A stretch of DNA of 64,000 bases from Bathynomus jamesi (Eukaryota; Arthropoda; Malacostraca; Isopoda; Cirolanidae). Positions 22,684 through 33,160 of this stretch are shown one piece after another. Position 1 is the first letter of the stretch. Every line of letters starts with the position of its first letter. A program made the translations under genes and the position numbers. The notes under the pieces are model-generated. The model saw only the letters and a list, made by a program, of their open reading frames with translations. It did no database searches and had not been told where the DNA came from. Location: the NCBI GenBank assembly GCA_023014485.1, contig JAJOZX010000874.1:959501-1023500 (forward strand), written 5' to 3'.

Positions 22684-22843
22684 GACAAAAAACAGCTGCT
22701 TGCGTCTCCCTCCAAAAGGAATTAGAGCGTGCCGTATTCTGGTGCGCCTGTCGCAGGCATGTGGGCGAAGTCATCCTAGGTGTTTGCTGGGATTGCTTGA
22801 AAGTGGAGGGCTCTTCAAGTCCAAACATAATGGTTTTCCAGAG
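22684..22843 (+). pseudogene. Element C transposase-like protein, exon 2
   Basis: Fifty-three codons reading QKTAACVSLQKELERAVFW, then CACRRHVGEVILGVCWD (the HxGE block, compare CDLHTGELPL in element A), and ending SSPNIMVFQR at the next splice donor (GAG/GTGAAT). Its position between the second Asp motif and the RWM block matches the order in A. Confidence 0.65.
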
Positions 22844-23033
22844 GTGAATCATAAGCTTTACAAAATAACAAGGAATATTATTATCTAATGAACAAATTTA
22901 GTGGAATTTCTTTTATTAGACTTATAAGATATACTAACACCAAGCAAATGATCGATCATATCAATCTTAATACCCCTAAAACAATATTATAGATTAGTAC
23001 GAAATACAATAATCCCAATAATTGCATTTCTAG
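22844..23033 (+). other. Putative spliceosomal intron 2 of element C
   Basis: Donor GTGAAT at 22844; acceptor TTGCATTTCTAG ending at 23033. Splicing joins VFQR to FKNHFSQLAYNEKKK in frame. AT-rich content in contrast to its exons. Confidence 0.75.
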
Positions 23034-24077
23034 GTTCAAGAACCATTTCTCTCAACTGGCGTACAATGAAAAAAAGAAATACTACTACCTCGCAATGCCT
23101 GGAGTGTTTGAGGAGCGCCAGCAGGAGATGGCTGACTTCTTCCGTGAATCTCTAGCCCAACCATTTACACGTGGCGACTACAAGGAGCTGGTAGAGCTTT
23201 GTCTGCTGCTTGTAACTAAAGGATCCGAGCCAGTGAACTTCACAATGGTCTACCCCGGCGCACTTCACAAAGCAAGGTGGATGGCTAAACTGCTCTATAC
23301 CCTCAAGATTGTTCTTTTGTCAGGCCAGATCAAAGAGCAGTTTCCCAAAGCCGAGGTTGTGACTAAAAGTCAAATCAGCAAGTTAGAACGGTTTGCTGTG
23401 TTCACAGTCGCTGTTTATGTCCCATGGTGGATTGTTTGCCCCGTTCCAGCAAGTGCGCCACTGAATGACTTGAATTTGGTCGAAACCTTGGCTGAATTTG
23501 CCCCATATGACGCCACAATAATTGACAAAGCACGTGTGGCACTCGGTAGACACAGTTGGTACCTAACTGAGGAGTTGGCCCCACTGGCTTTGTTCTCGTC
23601 CCAAGTACAAAAAAGGACAAAAGAGGAGATGAGGAAGGCCCGAAGGCCCTTCTTTGCCATGAAGGCACTGAAGTTACTAAGAGAGTGGGGCTCAATCATG
23701 GGGGCTATGGAAAGCCACATCTTCCCCCTGTCCCAGAAAGTGGCACTGCCCTGGTGGACCTAATTGGGCCTGACTCAAGCCGGTTCTTCACCATTTTAGG
23801 CATGCCCTATCAGTTTCTCCATAGTCCAGCCAGTGAATGGGCGGATTATGACGACTACCTGAACATGAAACGGGTTGTGGACAAGCTTCAGGTCGTCAAT
23901 GAGGCTGCAGAGCGTGGTGTAAAACTTTGCCATGACTTTCTTAATGTTGCCAGGGATGAGGAGCGCTTTCAAGAAGTCCTTCAAGTAGTTGAAAATGACA
24001 GACTCCGCGTTCCTAATCAGCGCAAACGATCATCTGTTTCCGAACAGAAATCATGGTTTCTTGCTCTAGAGAAATAA
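23034..24077 (+). pseudogene. Element C transposase-like protein, exon 3 (RWM and AER blocks)
   Basis: From FKNHFSQLAYNEKKKYYY into MPGVFEERQQEMADFF (23095). YPGALHKARWMAKLLYTLKI lies at about 23254-23310, VYVPWWIVCPVPASAPL near 23420, and LGRHSWYLTEELAPLALFSSQ near 23540-23605. After a shift near 23690 the reading continues with GTALVDLIGPDSSRFFTILG, and NEAAERGVKLCHDFLNVARD with RFQEVLQVVEND (AER block) before a stop at 24077. Apart from this shift the reading is open, making C the reference copy of the group. Confidence 0.65.
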
Positions 24078-24393
24078 TACCTTGTGAATATATGATAAAA
24101 CCCCATAATGTACCATGAGAGAATAAGAATGATTAACTTTTTTGTGTTAGTGATAACAGCTTTTAATTAAGACAGGCAAATGATTTGTGTTAATATCCCT
24201 TATGATGGTTGTGTAATCTCATATATAGGCGTGTATGCCGTATAAGCAAAATCGCTATTTTTCAAATTGCTGGTGCTCACTCGAATATGCATGAATCTTC
24301 AAAAAATTGCACGTGGTATTTTTTATGTCAATATGCAACACCAAAATTTTGAACAGCATTGTAGGACAAAGTTGGGGCAACTGTCACACCCTA

Positions 24394-24623
24394 ATATATA
24401 TATAATTTTTATATAAGACAAATTACACTTGATTGCAACAACCTATAAGACTACCAAATTTCAAAATGGTTAACTACTTAACCAATCTGAAATGGTAAAT
24501 TCAGCTGTGGGCAAGATTGAACAAGTTTAAATTTTTTGTAAGAAAAAAAAGCATGACTGGTGCAATTATCATATGGTTGATGTAACCCGTTTGCTTGTCA
24601 AAGTTTTCAATCTTATTTGTAAT

Positions 24624-24671
<48 letters not shown>
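24394..24671. other. AT-rich gap and (TA)n run
   Basis: No gene. (TA)n occupies 24627-24671 and abuts the left end of Penelope-like element 1. Confidence 0.7.
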
Positions 24672-24673
<2 letters not shown>

Positions 24674-24717
24674 GAATAAAACCACGAAGGAAAGGAAACA
24701 CAAAATGGTGCTGAAGC

Positions 24718-24741
24718 GCTTTCGTCTAATGACATCCTCAG
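24718..24741 (-). ncRNA. Hammerhead-like core in PLE 1 left arm
   Basis: Minus strand reads CTGAGGA, one base, stem GTC/GAC with loop ATTA, then GAAA. This matches the C3-A9, helix II and G12-A14 order of hammerhead ribozymes, which are known from Penelope-like elements. Helix III and the cleavage site are not resolved by eye. Confidence 0.45.
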
Positions 24742-24875
24742 GAACACTGAAGTACATAAAAAGGTTAAGCCTATATATAGGTTACAGAAAGAAAAAAAGA
24801 AAAAAATAAATAACATACATACACACACACATACACATATATATATATATATACATACATATCTATATATACAAA

Positions 24876-24911
<36 letters not shown>

Positions 24912-25305
24912 CAATAAACAGAGAAGTAAAAATAAAAAATTAAAAATTAAAACCTTAAAGGATTACCAGTGAGGCGTACAGATTTGTAAGGAAAAATATC
25001 GATTTTTAGCACAAGATCAAATGGATTATAAAAATACAAATTTATACTGGAACTCTGCCCGGGTTTTAACACACTGCTGCCTATGGTCAGGTTTCGATAT
25101 ATATAAAAAAATAAAATGCAAATTAAAAGTTAATAAAGTAGAAGACAAGTTTACCAAAGATTTAATGTTTTACCCTTCTTATCTAAATCTGTTTTAAAGG
25201 AATTCAAAATAACAGGATCGAGTTGAAAAAGACCTTTGCTTATGTTGAAGTTATTTGAAAGTTGGATAATGGCAGACTCAAGAATATTTCTATTAACAAT
25301 GTTGC

Positions 25306-26502
25306 TTGAATGGAATAAAACTGAAGCATTATTCCAATCAATACAAACCTGGTAACCCTTTGCGCCCTATTATTAGCTCGGTGGGCTCTATTACTTATAA
25401 ACTCTCCAAATGGCTTGTCAAAGTCTTGTCCCCCATTCTCGGAACTATCTCTGATTCACATGTAAAAAATTCCATGGATCTTACGGAAAAATTGAATAAT
25501 GCACGTACTGAAACTAACGATAAATTGATCAGTTTTGATGTTTGTTCATTGTTTACAAAAGTGCCGATTGACGATATGCTTGACTTTCTCTCCCAAGAAT
25601 TACATAAGTATGACCTGCCACTACCTTCACACATTGTTTTGGAACTCATTAAGCTTTGCATCAAAGACTGTAAATTCACTTTCAATAACGAGTATTATCA
25701 ACAAGTTTTTGGGATGGCTATGGGCAACCCCTTATCGCCCCTCCTCTCCAATATTTATGTGGAGTTTTTCGAAATTACCTATATTCCGAGAATCCTGGGG
25801 GTTGGCATCCCTTGGTTGCGGTACGTCGACGATATTTTGTGTATCTGGCCCATGAATCGTGACCTGGATAGCTTCCTCCTTCAGTTAAATGATCAAGTCC
25901 CCTCCATTAAGTTTACTTTAGAAGTGGAACAGGACAATTCAATCCCATTTTTGGATGTGCGTGTACATAGGGAAAGCCCAGGTTTTAAGTTTAGTATCTA
26001 TCGGAAAACAACAAACAATTTGTCCTACGTACACTTTTACTCGGGACATGACACCCCCACTAAGAAGGCCATTTTTTCATCAATGTTTCTCCGCGCTCTT
26101 AGGATCGCCAGTCCGGAATACATCGATGCCGAATTGGAAAAAATCAACGGTATTGGAAGTGATCTGTGTTATCCATCTGCGTTTATGGAATCTTGTCTCA
26201 ACAAGGCAAAACGAACTTTCTATCGTGTCAATAATAACACTCGTACTTTGTCAAAAAATATTTTAGTACTTCCATTTTTCCCGGGCTTTTTAGGCATTGC
26301 TAATGTACTTAAACTTTTGGATATTAATGTAGTATTTTCATATAACAATATTGTGAAAAATATCATAGTAAAAAATAGCCCTACCAATAATTCAGGCATT
26401 ATCTATAAAATTGGTTGTAAACAATGTGATTCCTTTTACATAGGTCAGACGGGAAAGGATTTGCACACACGTATAAAACGGCATCAATATTCCGTTAAAT
26501 AA
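25306..26502 (+). pseudogene. Penelope-like reverse transcriptase with partial GIY-YIG endonuclease
   Basis: A 398-codon ORF. NPLRPIISSVGSITYKLSKW (about residues 17-36) is the fingers region. ISFDVCSLFTKVPID (about 74-88) is motif A, and VFGMAMGNPLSPLLSNIYVE (about 133-152) motif B. WLRYVDDILCIW (about 169-180) contains the YVDD catalytic box, and NSIPFLDVRVHRE (about 212-224) follows. At the C-terminus CKQCDSFYIGQTGKDLHTRI (about 370-390) is the start of a GIY-YIG nuclease. The N-terminus is truncated at the inversion junction (about 25325-25345). The nuclease is cut by a ~55-bp deletion and frameshift at 26500, so the copy is inactive. Confidence 0.92.
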
Positions 26503-26839
26503 CTTCAACATAAGCAAAGGTCTTTTTCAACTCGATCCTGTTATTTTGAATTCCTTTAAAACAGATTTAGATAAGAAGGGTAAAACATTAAATCTTTGGT
26601 AAACTTGTCTTCTACTTTATTAACTTTTAATTTGCATTTTATTTTTTTATATATATCGAAACCTGACCATAGGCAGCAGTGTGTTAAAACCCGGGCAGAG
26701 TTCCAGTATAAATTTGTATTTTTATAATCCATTTGATCTTGTGCTAAAAATCGATATTTTTCCTTACAAATCTGTACGCCTCACTGGTAATCCTTTAAGG
26801 TTTTAATTTTTAATTTTTTATTTTTACTTCTCTGTTTAT

Positions 26840-26841
26840 TG

Positions 26842-26873
<32 letters not shown>

Positions 26874-26945
26874 TGTATGTATTTGTATATATAGATATGT
26901 ATGTATATATATATATGTGTATGTGTGTGTGTATGTATGTTATTT
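26840..26945. repeat. (ATGT)n tetranucleotide repeat within PLE 1 3' region
   Basis: About nine TATG/ATGT units at 26843-26882, then variant TATATATG and TGTG units. The mirror copy is at 24830-24905. Confidence 0.9.
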
Positions 26946-27010
26946 ATTTTTTCTTTTTTTCTTTCTGTAACCTATATATAGGCTTAACCTTTTTATGTAC
27001 TTCAGTGTTC

Positions 27011-27034
27011 CTGAGGATGTCATTAGACGAAAGC
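27011..27034 (+). ncRNA. Hammerhead-like core in PLE 1 right arm
   Basis: Same core as 24718-24741 in the opposite orientation: CTGAGGA, stem GTC/GAC, GAAA, followed by GCGCTTGAGCACC. Conservation between the two arms shows it belongs to the element. Confidence 0.45.
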
Positions 27035-27117
27035 GCTTGAGCACCATTTTGTGTTTCCTTTCCTTCGTGGTTTTATTCATCATAAATATTTTTCACGTGT
27101 TACTTTCGTGAAATAAT

Positions 27118-27164
<47 letters not shown>

Positions 27165-27168
<4 letters not shown>

Positions 27169-28536
27169 AGGGGAATCCAAAAAGTTTCCGGAAAAGTTTA
27201 ATAATTCAATCATTTCAAATCAGAATTTAATGAATTCTTGTTTTGACATGAATTTGGACCTTCATACATATTAGGCCATGCTAAGACTTACACAACCTTG
27301 GTGACAGTGCTTTAAGACGGAGTTAAAAAGAACCCTATTTTTCATGGCAACGGAAATCTCAAAATTCGAGTGGAGAGCTAACATTAAATTCCTAACAAAA
27401 CTTAAATGGAAACCACCACAAATACTTGATGCCTTACGTGAAGTTTATGGAGATGAAGCACCTAAGAAATCAGTCGTTTATGACTGGATCAAAAGATTCA
27501 AAACGGGTCAAGAGGTTCTTAATGATAACCAAAGGAGTGGAAGGCCATCAACATCAATTAATGAAGAAACTGTTGCTGCTGTTCGGTCACTAGTCGAAAA
27601 TGATCGTCGAATTTCCTGTGAAATAATAGCCAATGAGGTGGGTATCTCTCGTGGTTCTGCTCATTCCATTTTGGTGGATACCTTAGAACTTAGCAAACTT
27701 TCTGCTCGGTGGGTGCCTAAAGCGTTGCGCCAAGAACAGTTTGACCAAAGGGCTAGTCTTTCTGTTGATCTTTTGAATCGAATGGAAGTTCATGAAGATT
27801 GTTTTATGCATAGACTTGTAACAGGGGATGAAACCTGGATTTATCAGTATGATCCGGAAAGCAAAGTTCAGTCAAAACAATGGCTCCCAAGAGGATCAGA
27901 TGGCCCAATCAAATTTAAAGCAGAAAGATCAGCTAAAAAGGTAATGGCTACAATTTTTTGGGATTGTGAAGAAATAATTTTAGTGGACTTTCTTGAAGGA
28001 CAAAAAACAGTCACCGCCCAATATTATGAAAATGTTTTGAGGAAGCTGAAAGATAAGCTTGTTGAAAAAAGACCTGGTAAACTTCATCGCGGGGTGCTTT
28101 TCCATCACGACAATGCACCTGCTCACACTGCAAATGCCTCAAGAGCCGTGTTACGGGAATTTCGATGGGAAATCATACCTCACCCCCCCCTACAGTCCGG
28201 ATCTATCCCCTTCCGACTTTTTTTTATTCCCAAAATTGAAGGATCACAAAAGGAACGCGTTTCGACTCGATAGCAGATGCCAGAACAGCAGTTTTGAGAT
28301 GTTTTCAGTCGAAAAACTCTGAATTTTATAAAAATGGATTGGAACGCTGGAAACATCGCTTAGAAAAGTGTATAGAGATAGGTGGGAATTATGTCGAACG
28401 TTGTTGAGCATTCCTAAACGTATATCCTCTTTTGTTTTCTTTTATTAAAGTTATTTGACCATTCTGGAACTTTTATTAAAGGGTTTTTGTATTAAAGCTT
28501 TTTGAATTTTCCGGAAACTTTTTGGATTCCCTACGT
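27165..28536 (+). mobile_element. mariner transposon, nearly complete
   Basis: Terminal inverted repeats of about 25 bp (GGGAATCCAAAAAGTTTCCGG at 27171 and its complement ending 28531) flank a single transposase gene. Both ends lie in TA-rich sequence, as expected for TA targets. Length about 1.37 kb is normal for mariner. Confidence 0.9.
27344..28370 (+). pseudogene. mariner transposase (DD34D), one frameshift
   Basis: Starts MATEISKFEWRANIKF at 27344. The N-terminal paired-type HTH (about residues 1-110) includes SVVYDWIKRFK and GRPSTS. Catalytic residues are VTGDETWIY (first Asp, about 160) and FHHDNAPAHTA (second Asp, about 254). After a frameshift in the run of eight C near 28187, PDLSPSDFFLFPKLKDH gives the third Asp in the +1 frame, with 34 residues between second and third. 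WVPKALRQEQ stands in place of the usual WVPHEL motif. Cut-and-paste transposition function is lost only by the frameshift and downstream stops. Confidence 0.92.
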
Positions 28537-28550
28537 ATATTGTATATATT

Positions 28551-28802
28551 AACTGCAAATGACACACAGTATATAGATATACTGTAAAGAACGACGCTTT
28601 TAGAAGAGTGTCCGCACAAAAGGAGGAGAAAACGACCAATGAAAAATGAGGCATCTCCCAGGAATCGAACCCGAGATCATTCGATTGCCGGTAAGATATG
28701 CTAACCACTACACCAAGAGCGTCCACGCTCTCAAAGCTCGTAATTCCCCACGTACCTCGAGCGGAATCAAATGCCTTTTGAGGGGCACCTTCTCATGCCG
28801 TA
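28551..28802 (-). mobile_element. tRNA-derived SINE, copy 3 (diverged)
   Basis: Same organisation as the SINEs at 20.5-21.0 kb: body AACTGCAAATGACACACAG (28551) and the tRNA-like head 28724-28650 with box B GGGTTCGATTC. It ends at GGGGCACC..TGCCG before (TA)n. About 75-80% similar by eye to copies 1 and 2. Confidence 0.7.
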
Positions 28803-28835
28803 TATATATATATATATAAGTTATATATATACATT

Positions 28836-28893
28836 TTAACTGCAAACAACACAGAGTGTATATATAATTTAAAGAACGACACTTTTATAAGCC
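28836..28893 (-). mobile_element. tRNA-derived SINE, 3' fragment (copy 4)
   Basis: Only the 3' body is present (AACTGCAAACAACACAGAG through AAAGAACGACACTTTTATAA). It is cut at 28893 by the start of a LINE fragment. Confidence 0.6.
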
Positions 28894-29640
28894 TCAAAAA
28901 CTCAATTCCTCTATCTGTCTACTCGTCACAAACTTCCACACGACTATCCCCTTATCTTCAACAACACACAACTCTCCTTTCTCTTCTCTTAACATTCTTG
29001 GCATTTCCTGTTCTCGTGATCTTTCCTGGAAAGATTACATATATTCTCTTTCTAAAACAGCTTCTAAAAGGTTAGGTTTCTTCAGCCCCACTCAGGTGCT
29101 GTCTCTTTACAGTGGTCTGGTTCGCTCCTGTATGTTGTATGCTTATCATGTGTGGAGTAGCTGAATCCACACAGCCGTACTTGACCGGGTGGAATCAAAG
29201 GCATTTCGTCTCATCAATTCCCCGCTTCTTACTGACTGTCTTCAGTCTTTCTCTCTTCACCGCAATGTTGCCTCACTCTCTCTTTACTGTTGCTATTTTA
29301 ACGGATATTGCTCTTCTGAACTCTCTAACTGCATGCCTACTCCTTTGAGGAGAGTACGCAGCACCAGACTTTCGACATTGTCTCATTCCTTTTCTGTCCA
29401 ACTCTCTAACGCAAGGGTTAATCAGTATTTTCAATCTTTCATCTACTCAACCGTTCAACTATGGAACAATCTTCATCAATCCATCTTTCGTCCTGTCTAT
29501 GACCTCCTATTTTAAAAAGCAGAGTGTAGAGGCATCTCGAAAACCCCGGACCTTGATTTTAACTCTCTTCTTCCTCAATGGAGGTGGGGGGACGCTTTTG
29601 CGGGCATTCCCCCTTGGCCCCCTCGTTCCTGCATAAAAAA
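28894..29640 (+). pseudogene. LINE RT C-terminal fragment (non-LTR retrotransposon)
   Basis: Plus-strand reading: LGISCSRDLSWKDYIYSLSKTASKRLGF, then LYSGLVRSCMLYAYHVWSS, a stop, and LDRVESKAFRLINSP in the next frame. SHSFSVQLSNARVNQYFQSF and VQLWNNLH (29378-29470) follow. These are the post-RT thumb and C-terminal regions of Jockey/R1-type elements. The 3' tail (29575-29645) is GC-rich and ends in A-rich sequence. The element is heavily 5' truncated. Confidence 0.75.
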
Positions 29641-29689
29641 AACATTAAGACTGTCTACGATCGATCTCCATCCCTCTACTGTACGTCCC

Positions 29690-30010
29690 AAATTGAGAAA
29701 GAATGGTTTGCATGGAAGAGTTGCACGAAGAAAACCTCTGCTACGAAAGCGCCAAAAGAAACTCGTTTAAAGTACGGCAGGGATCATCAAAATGATGGAT
29801 TTGCATTCTGAAAGAAAGTTCTCTGAACAGACGAGACCGAAATTGAATTATTCGGTAACAATGAACAACGGTATGTTTTGGCGAAAATTAAATACTACAT
29901 TCGAGGAAAGAAACATTCTTTCTACGGTTAAACATAGTTGTGGTAGTTTGCTTCTTTGGGGATGCTTTAGTGCTTCTGGTCTAGTTAGGTTAGGTTACAT
30001 GAATTTAACT
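29690..30010 (+). pseudogene. Tc1-type transposase fragment
   Basis: Reading in two frames gives RLHGRVARRKPLLRKRQKK, then KMMDLHSERKFSEQ. FGNNERYVWRK-type residues are degraded, and FEERNILSTVKHSCGSLLLWGCFSASG at 29900-29980 matches the central DDE region of Tc1 transposases. No HTH, no third acidic residue and no inverted repeats were seen. A GTTACGTTACG simple repeat follows. Confidence 0.7.
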
Positions 30011-30844
30011 TACGTTACGTTACGTTTCGTTACGTTAAATCAGTAGCACTGTAGATAAAAATATTCCTGACCAAATCGAGTAAAGGTGAGTAGTGTGGCC
30101 GCAAAAGGTTAGAGTGCAATTGCATGCAATGTTGATCAGTGTCGCAAAGGGGAGTAGGGATAATGTTGCAAAGGGGGTAGGGGTTTATGAAACAAGGGGG
30201 TGGGTGGAACTCCCAAGTTGCATGAAGGGGGGAGCTTTGGGGGGAGAGGGAGGATGACTTCCCCAAAGGGGATCTACAGATCTACAGAGGCTAAGGCTAA
30301 CAAAGACCCAAAGATCCACTCTAAGGTTAGCCCGAGAGAAAGGAAAGAGGAGGAGGTTAAAAGTGGAGAATATGGGGCTAAGTAAGTAGCAAGACCTATC
30401 ATTCATGGGTTAAAATTCATTCAAAGACAGAGAAAGAAAGACTCCCCATCATCATCGGCCGGCCACTGCCGACAAGTCGGAAAAATAGTCGAAGAGAATA
30501 GGAAAGGGGTGAAAGATGAAAAGAAGTACAATAAGAACGCTTACAAACCATGCAAACACAGTCTTAACTCACTGTCATACCAAGCAAACTAAAGACATGC
30601 AAGTAAAAAGAGTTACAGACATGCAAGTAAGGAGAGGATAAGAAAGAAAAAAGTAGGTAAAGTAAAACAAAAAGTGGGTTAGTTTACACTATGAGCTACA
30701 TCTACGTTCGTGTTAGTCTAATTTTTTTTTAATAATAATTTCATTGCTGGCATCATACGCTGGCATGTCACAAGCTGGCATTATCGTTAACAGACTCATC
30801 CTCGACCACCACCCCCAGAGCTCCTGTTGCTAATTGTTTTTTTA
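30011..30844. other. Unassigned, with GTTACG simple repeat and purine-rich stretch
   Basis: TTACGTTACGTTTCGTTACG lies at 30012-30036. A G-rich stretch with GCAAAGGGGG units follows at 30140-30250 and an A/G-rich region to 30660. No convincing ORF. Confidence 0.5.
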
Positions 30845-31390
30845 TTTTAAACAACGTTAATATTTTTAAAATGTCTATCTAGACGGTTTTTAAACATATT
30901 AATGCTGGTAGAGTTCACGACGGGCTCGGGAAGATTATTCCATTTATCAATTACTTTAAACGTAGAGGTTTTTAGCGATATTAGTAATGAAATGTCTGCC
31001 ACGCAACTTAAATCCGTTTTTACGAGTATGGCTATTATCGAAAGTGAACAGTTTGTCAAAATTTACGTTATCGATTTTGAAAACTTCAATAAGCTCCCCC
31101 CTTAATCTCCTAGTTTCGAGTGAATACAAGTCTAACTCTTTAATCCTATCTTCGTAAGAGTTGTTGCGCAATGACGGAATTAGTTTCGTGGCGCGACGCT
31201 GAACCCTTTCTAACATATCAATATCCTCACGCAAATACGGGCACCAAAACTGAACGGCATATTCTAAATGAGACCTGACTAGGGACTTGTAAAGGAGCAA
31301 TATAATAGTTTTCGATTTAAATTTGAAATTACGCGCTATGAAACCTACCCTAAGAAGGTAAACCTTAACCAAAGAGAGGAGAGAGAGCAT
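30845..31390 (-). pseudogene. CR1-like LINE, C-terminal RT fragment
   Basis: Minus-strand ORF (30956-31390) with GFIARNFKFKSKTIILLLYKSLVRSHLEYAVQFWCPYLRED and ERVQRRATKLIPSL, equivalent to the CR1 copy at 13551-14666. The last 40 codons lie in a second frame (FKVIDKWNNLPEPVVNSTSINMFKNRLD, 30847-30960). The 5' portion is missing. Confidence 0.85.
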
Positions 31391-31860
<470 letters not shown>

Positions 31861-31924
31861 AATAATATTAGTACAGGATAAATCTATATACACATTTATA
31901 TTAAAAAATAATAATAATAAAATT

Positions 31925-32981
31925 TTAACAAATATATAGAAAAATAAATATACCTTCAAAAATTAATATAGAAAAATCAAAATAATAATAGCACAGGAAA
32001 AATCTATATACACATAGAGTGTATATAGATTCGATGTAAAGGGCCTTCAATTCGTTCAATACTATTTTTGTGGCCACTTTACATTCGGTTGGCAAGTTAT
32101 CACTCTCTTTAAACCCGGACAAAATACAATCAAAAGCACGCACAAAGAGGGCGTTGTTAGCCACATCATTATTAAATTCAAAATTTATAAACACTACTTT
32201 TCAATCGAGGGTTTATTCTTACCGATCCGAGCTTTGCAACCGTGAACTCTTCTTCACAATGCATATCGGCAGTTGAAATAATCTTCCAAGTCGTAACGAC
32301 AGCTGCAAATTATATAGAGGTACAATTCTTCAGGGTGAACGGTGTAGGTGAGCTCAGCTCTGTACCACTCAAGTGCTTTGTACCAAAGTTCATATTTCGA
32401 AGAGTCTAAACCTTTTAGATAAGCATCCAGTTCTAGACCATTCTCACATGTTCATTTCTACATTCGGTAAACCCGTCGAGCAGAGCGGTGTATGCGTATT
32501 GAAGAACCGTATCAAAATAAAGCATATCCGTAACAGGTGCGTCTGATATAGGCTTTGGCTTGCGGAAACCAACTATTTCAAACATTCTGTCGACGATAAA
32601 GGGGTTTCGCGTGGGGAGAAGAACGTTATTATCAGATGCATTCTTCCACATCAGTCGTATATCAATGCATGGCTGATAGTTATTTATACACAACGTACAA
32701 ACAATGGCATATGAGGGGGTATCACTAATCTGTTCTCTTCTTGTATCTACACCTGCAGGTATTTTATAACGATCCTCGCTCCACTTCTCAACTATCACGA
32801 AGACTCTATTCATCTCATCAACAATTAAATAAACAACATTCCGTTTACTAGAGTTTGTTTGTCTACAAGTCGTTTCAAGTACATAGTTAACGGCACCAGT
32901 TTTACGCCTGAATACACGCAGTGACTTCGTCACTGACACATCGTATACGGCATTAAGAATACCGCTCAAAAGCAGTTCCAT
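31925..32981 (-). pseudogene. Unidentified protein, possibly the terminal gene of the Maverick
   Basis: The upstream ORF 32433-32981 (182 codons) starts MELLLSGILNAVYDVSVTK and contains VVYLIVDEMNRVFVIVEKW and AYTALLDGFTECRNEH. After a stop at 32433 the same strand continues EELDAYLKGLDSSKYELWYKA (32290-32430). A further ORF lies at 31925-32194 (FVRAFDCILSGFKESDN). I recognise no domain. Orientation and adjacency to the polymerase gene at 34.7-38.1 kb, with only an intact transposon between, suggest it belongs to the Maverick; this is inference. Stops separate the three segments. Confidence 0.4.
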
Positions 32982-33160
32982 CGTATTCTATTGTTAGGAG
33001 TGCATGTCCGGTCGGTTCAAGCTCTGAGATGACTATGAGCAGCCGGTGGTGCGCGGTATGGCTGGGAGACAGGGAGACGAATTATGCAAGGTATATATAT
33101 TCAAATACGTGTAATAAGTAAAATAAACATATGTTGAACAAGTAAATAAACATATATATA

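Larger units (their letters stand above)
21027..24393 (+). mobile_element. Element C: best preserved LPT/AER transposon with introns
   Basis: Left end TAGGGTGTGACCGTTGCC (21027) is inverted at the right end as GGCAACTGTCACACCCTA (about 24376-24393). The inner termini also match: CAATGCTGTTCAAA at about 21070 is complementary to TTTGAACAGCATTG at about 24349. The TIR is therefore about 60-70 bp with gaps. Both ends lie in (TA)n. It encodes one protein over 21363-24077, with introns at 22549-22683 and 22844-23033 and a possible 5' leader intron ending in TTGACAG at 21330. Confidence 0.8.
24672..27121 (+). mobile_element. Penelope-like element 1 with ~600-bp inverted arms
   Basis: The left arm 24672-25313 (minus orientation) and right arm 26497-27080 are inverted copies of the element 3' region. 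Both start outward with ATGAATAAAACCACGAAGG and run inward to AAATAACTTCAACATAAGC. The RT ORF lies between, on the plus strand. The left arm retains about 55 bp of coding 3' sequence missing from the right arm. This head-to-head arrangement with a 5'-truncated inverted copy is a known habit of Penelope-like elements. Both ends lie near (TA)n. Confidence 0.85.

Noticed and set aside
24830..24905. CRISPR-like regular repeats in the ACAT tract
   Set aside because: Simple tetranucleotide repeat in a eukaryotic genome, mirrored at 26840-26935 as part of the Penelope inverted arms.
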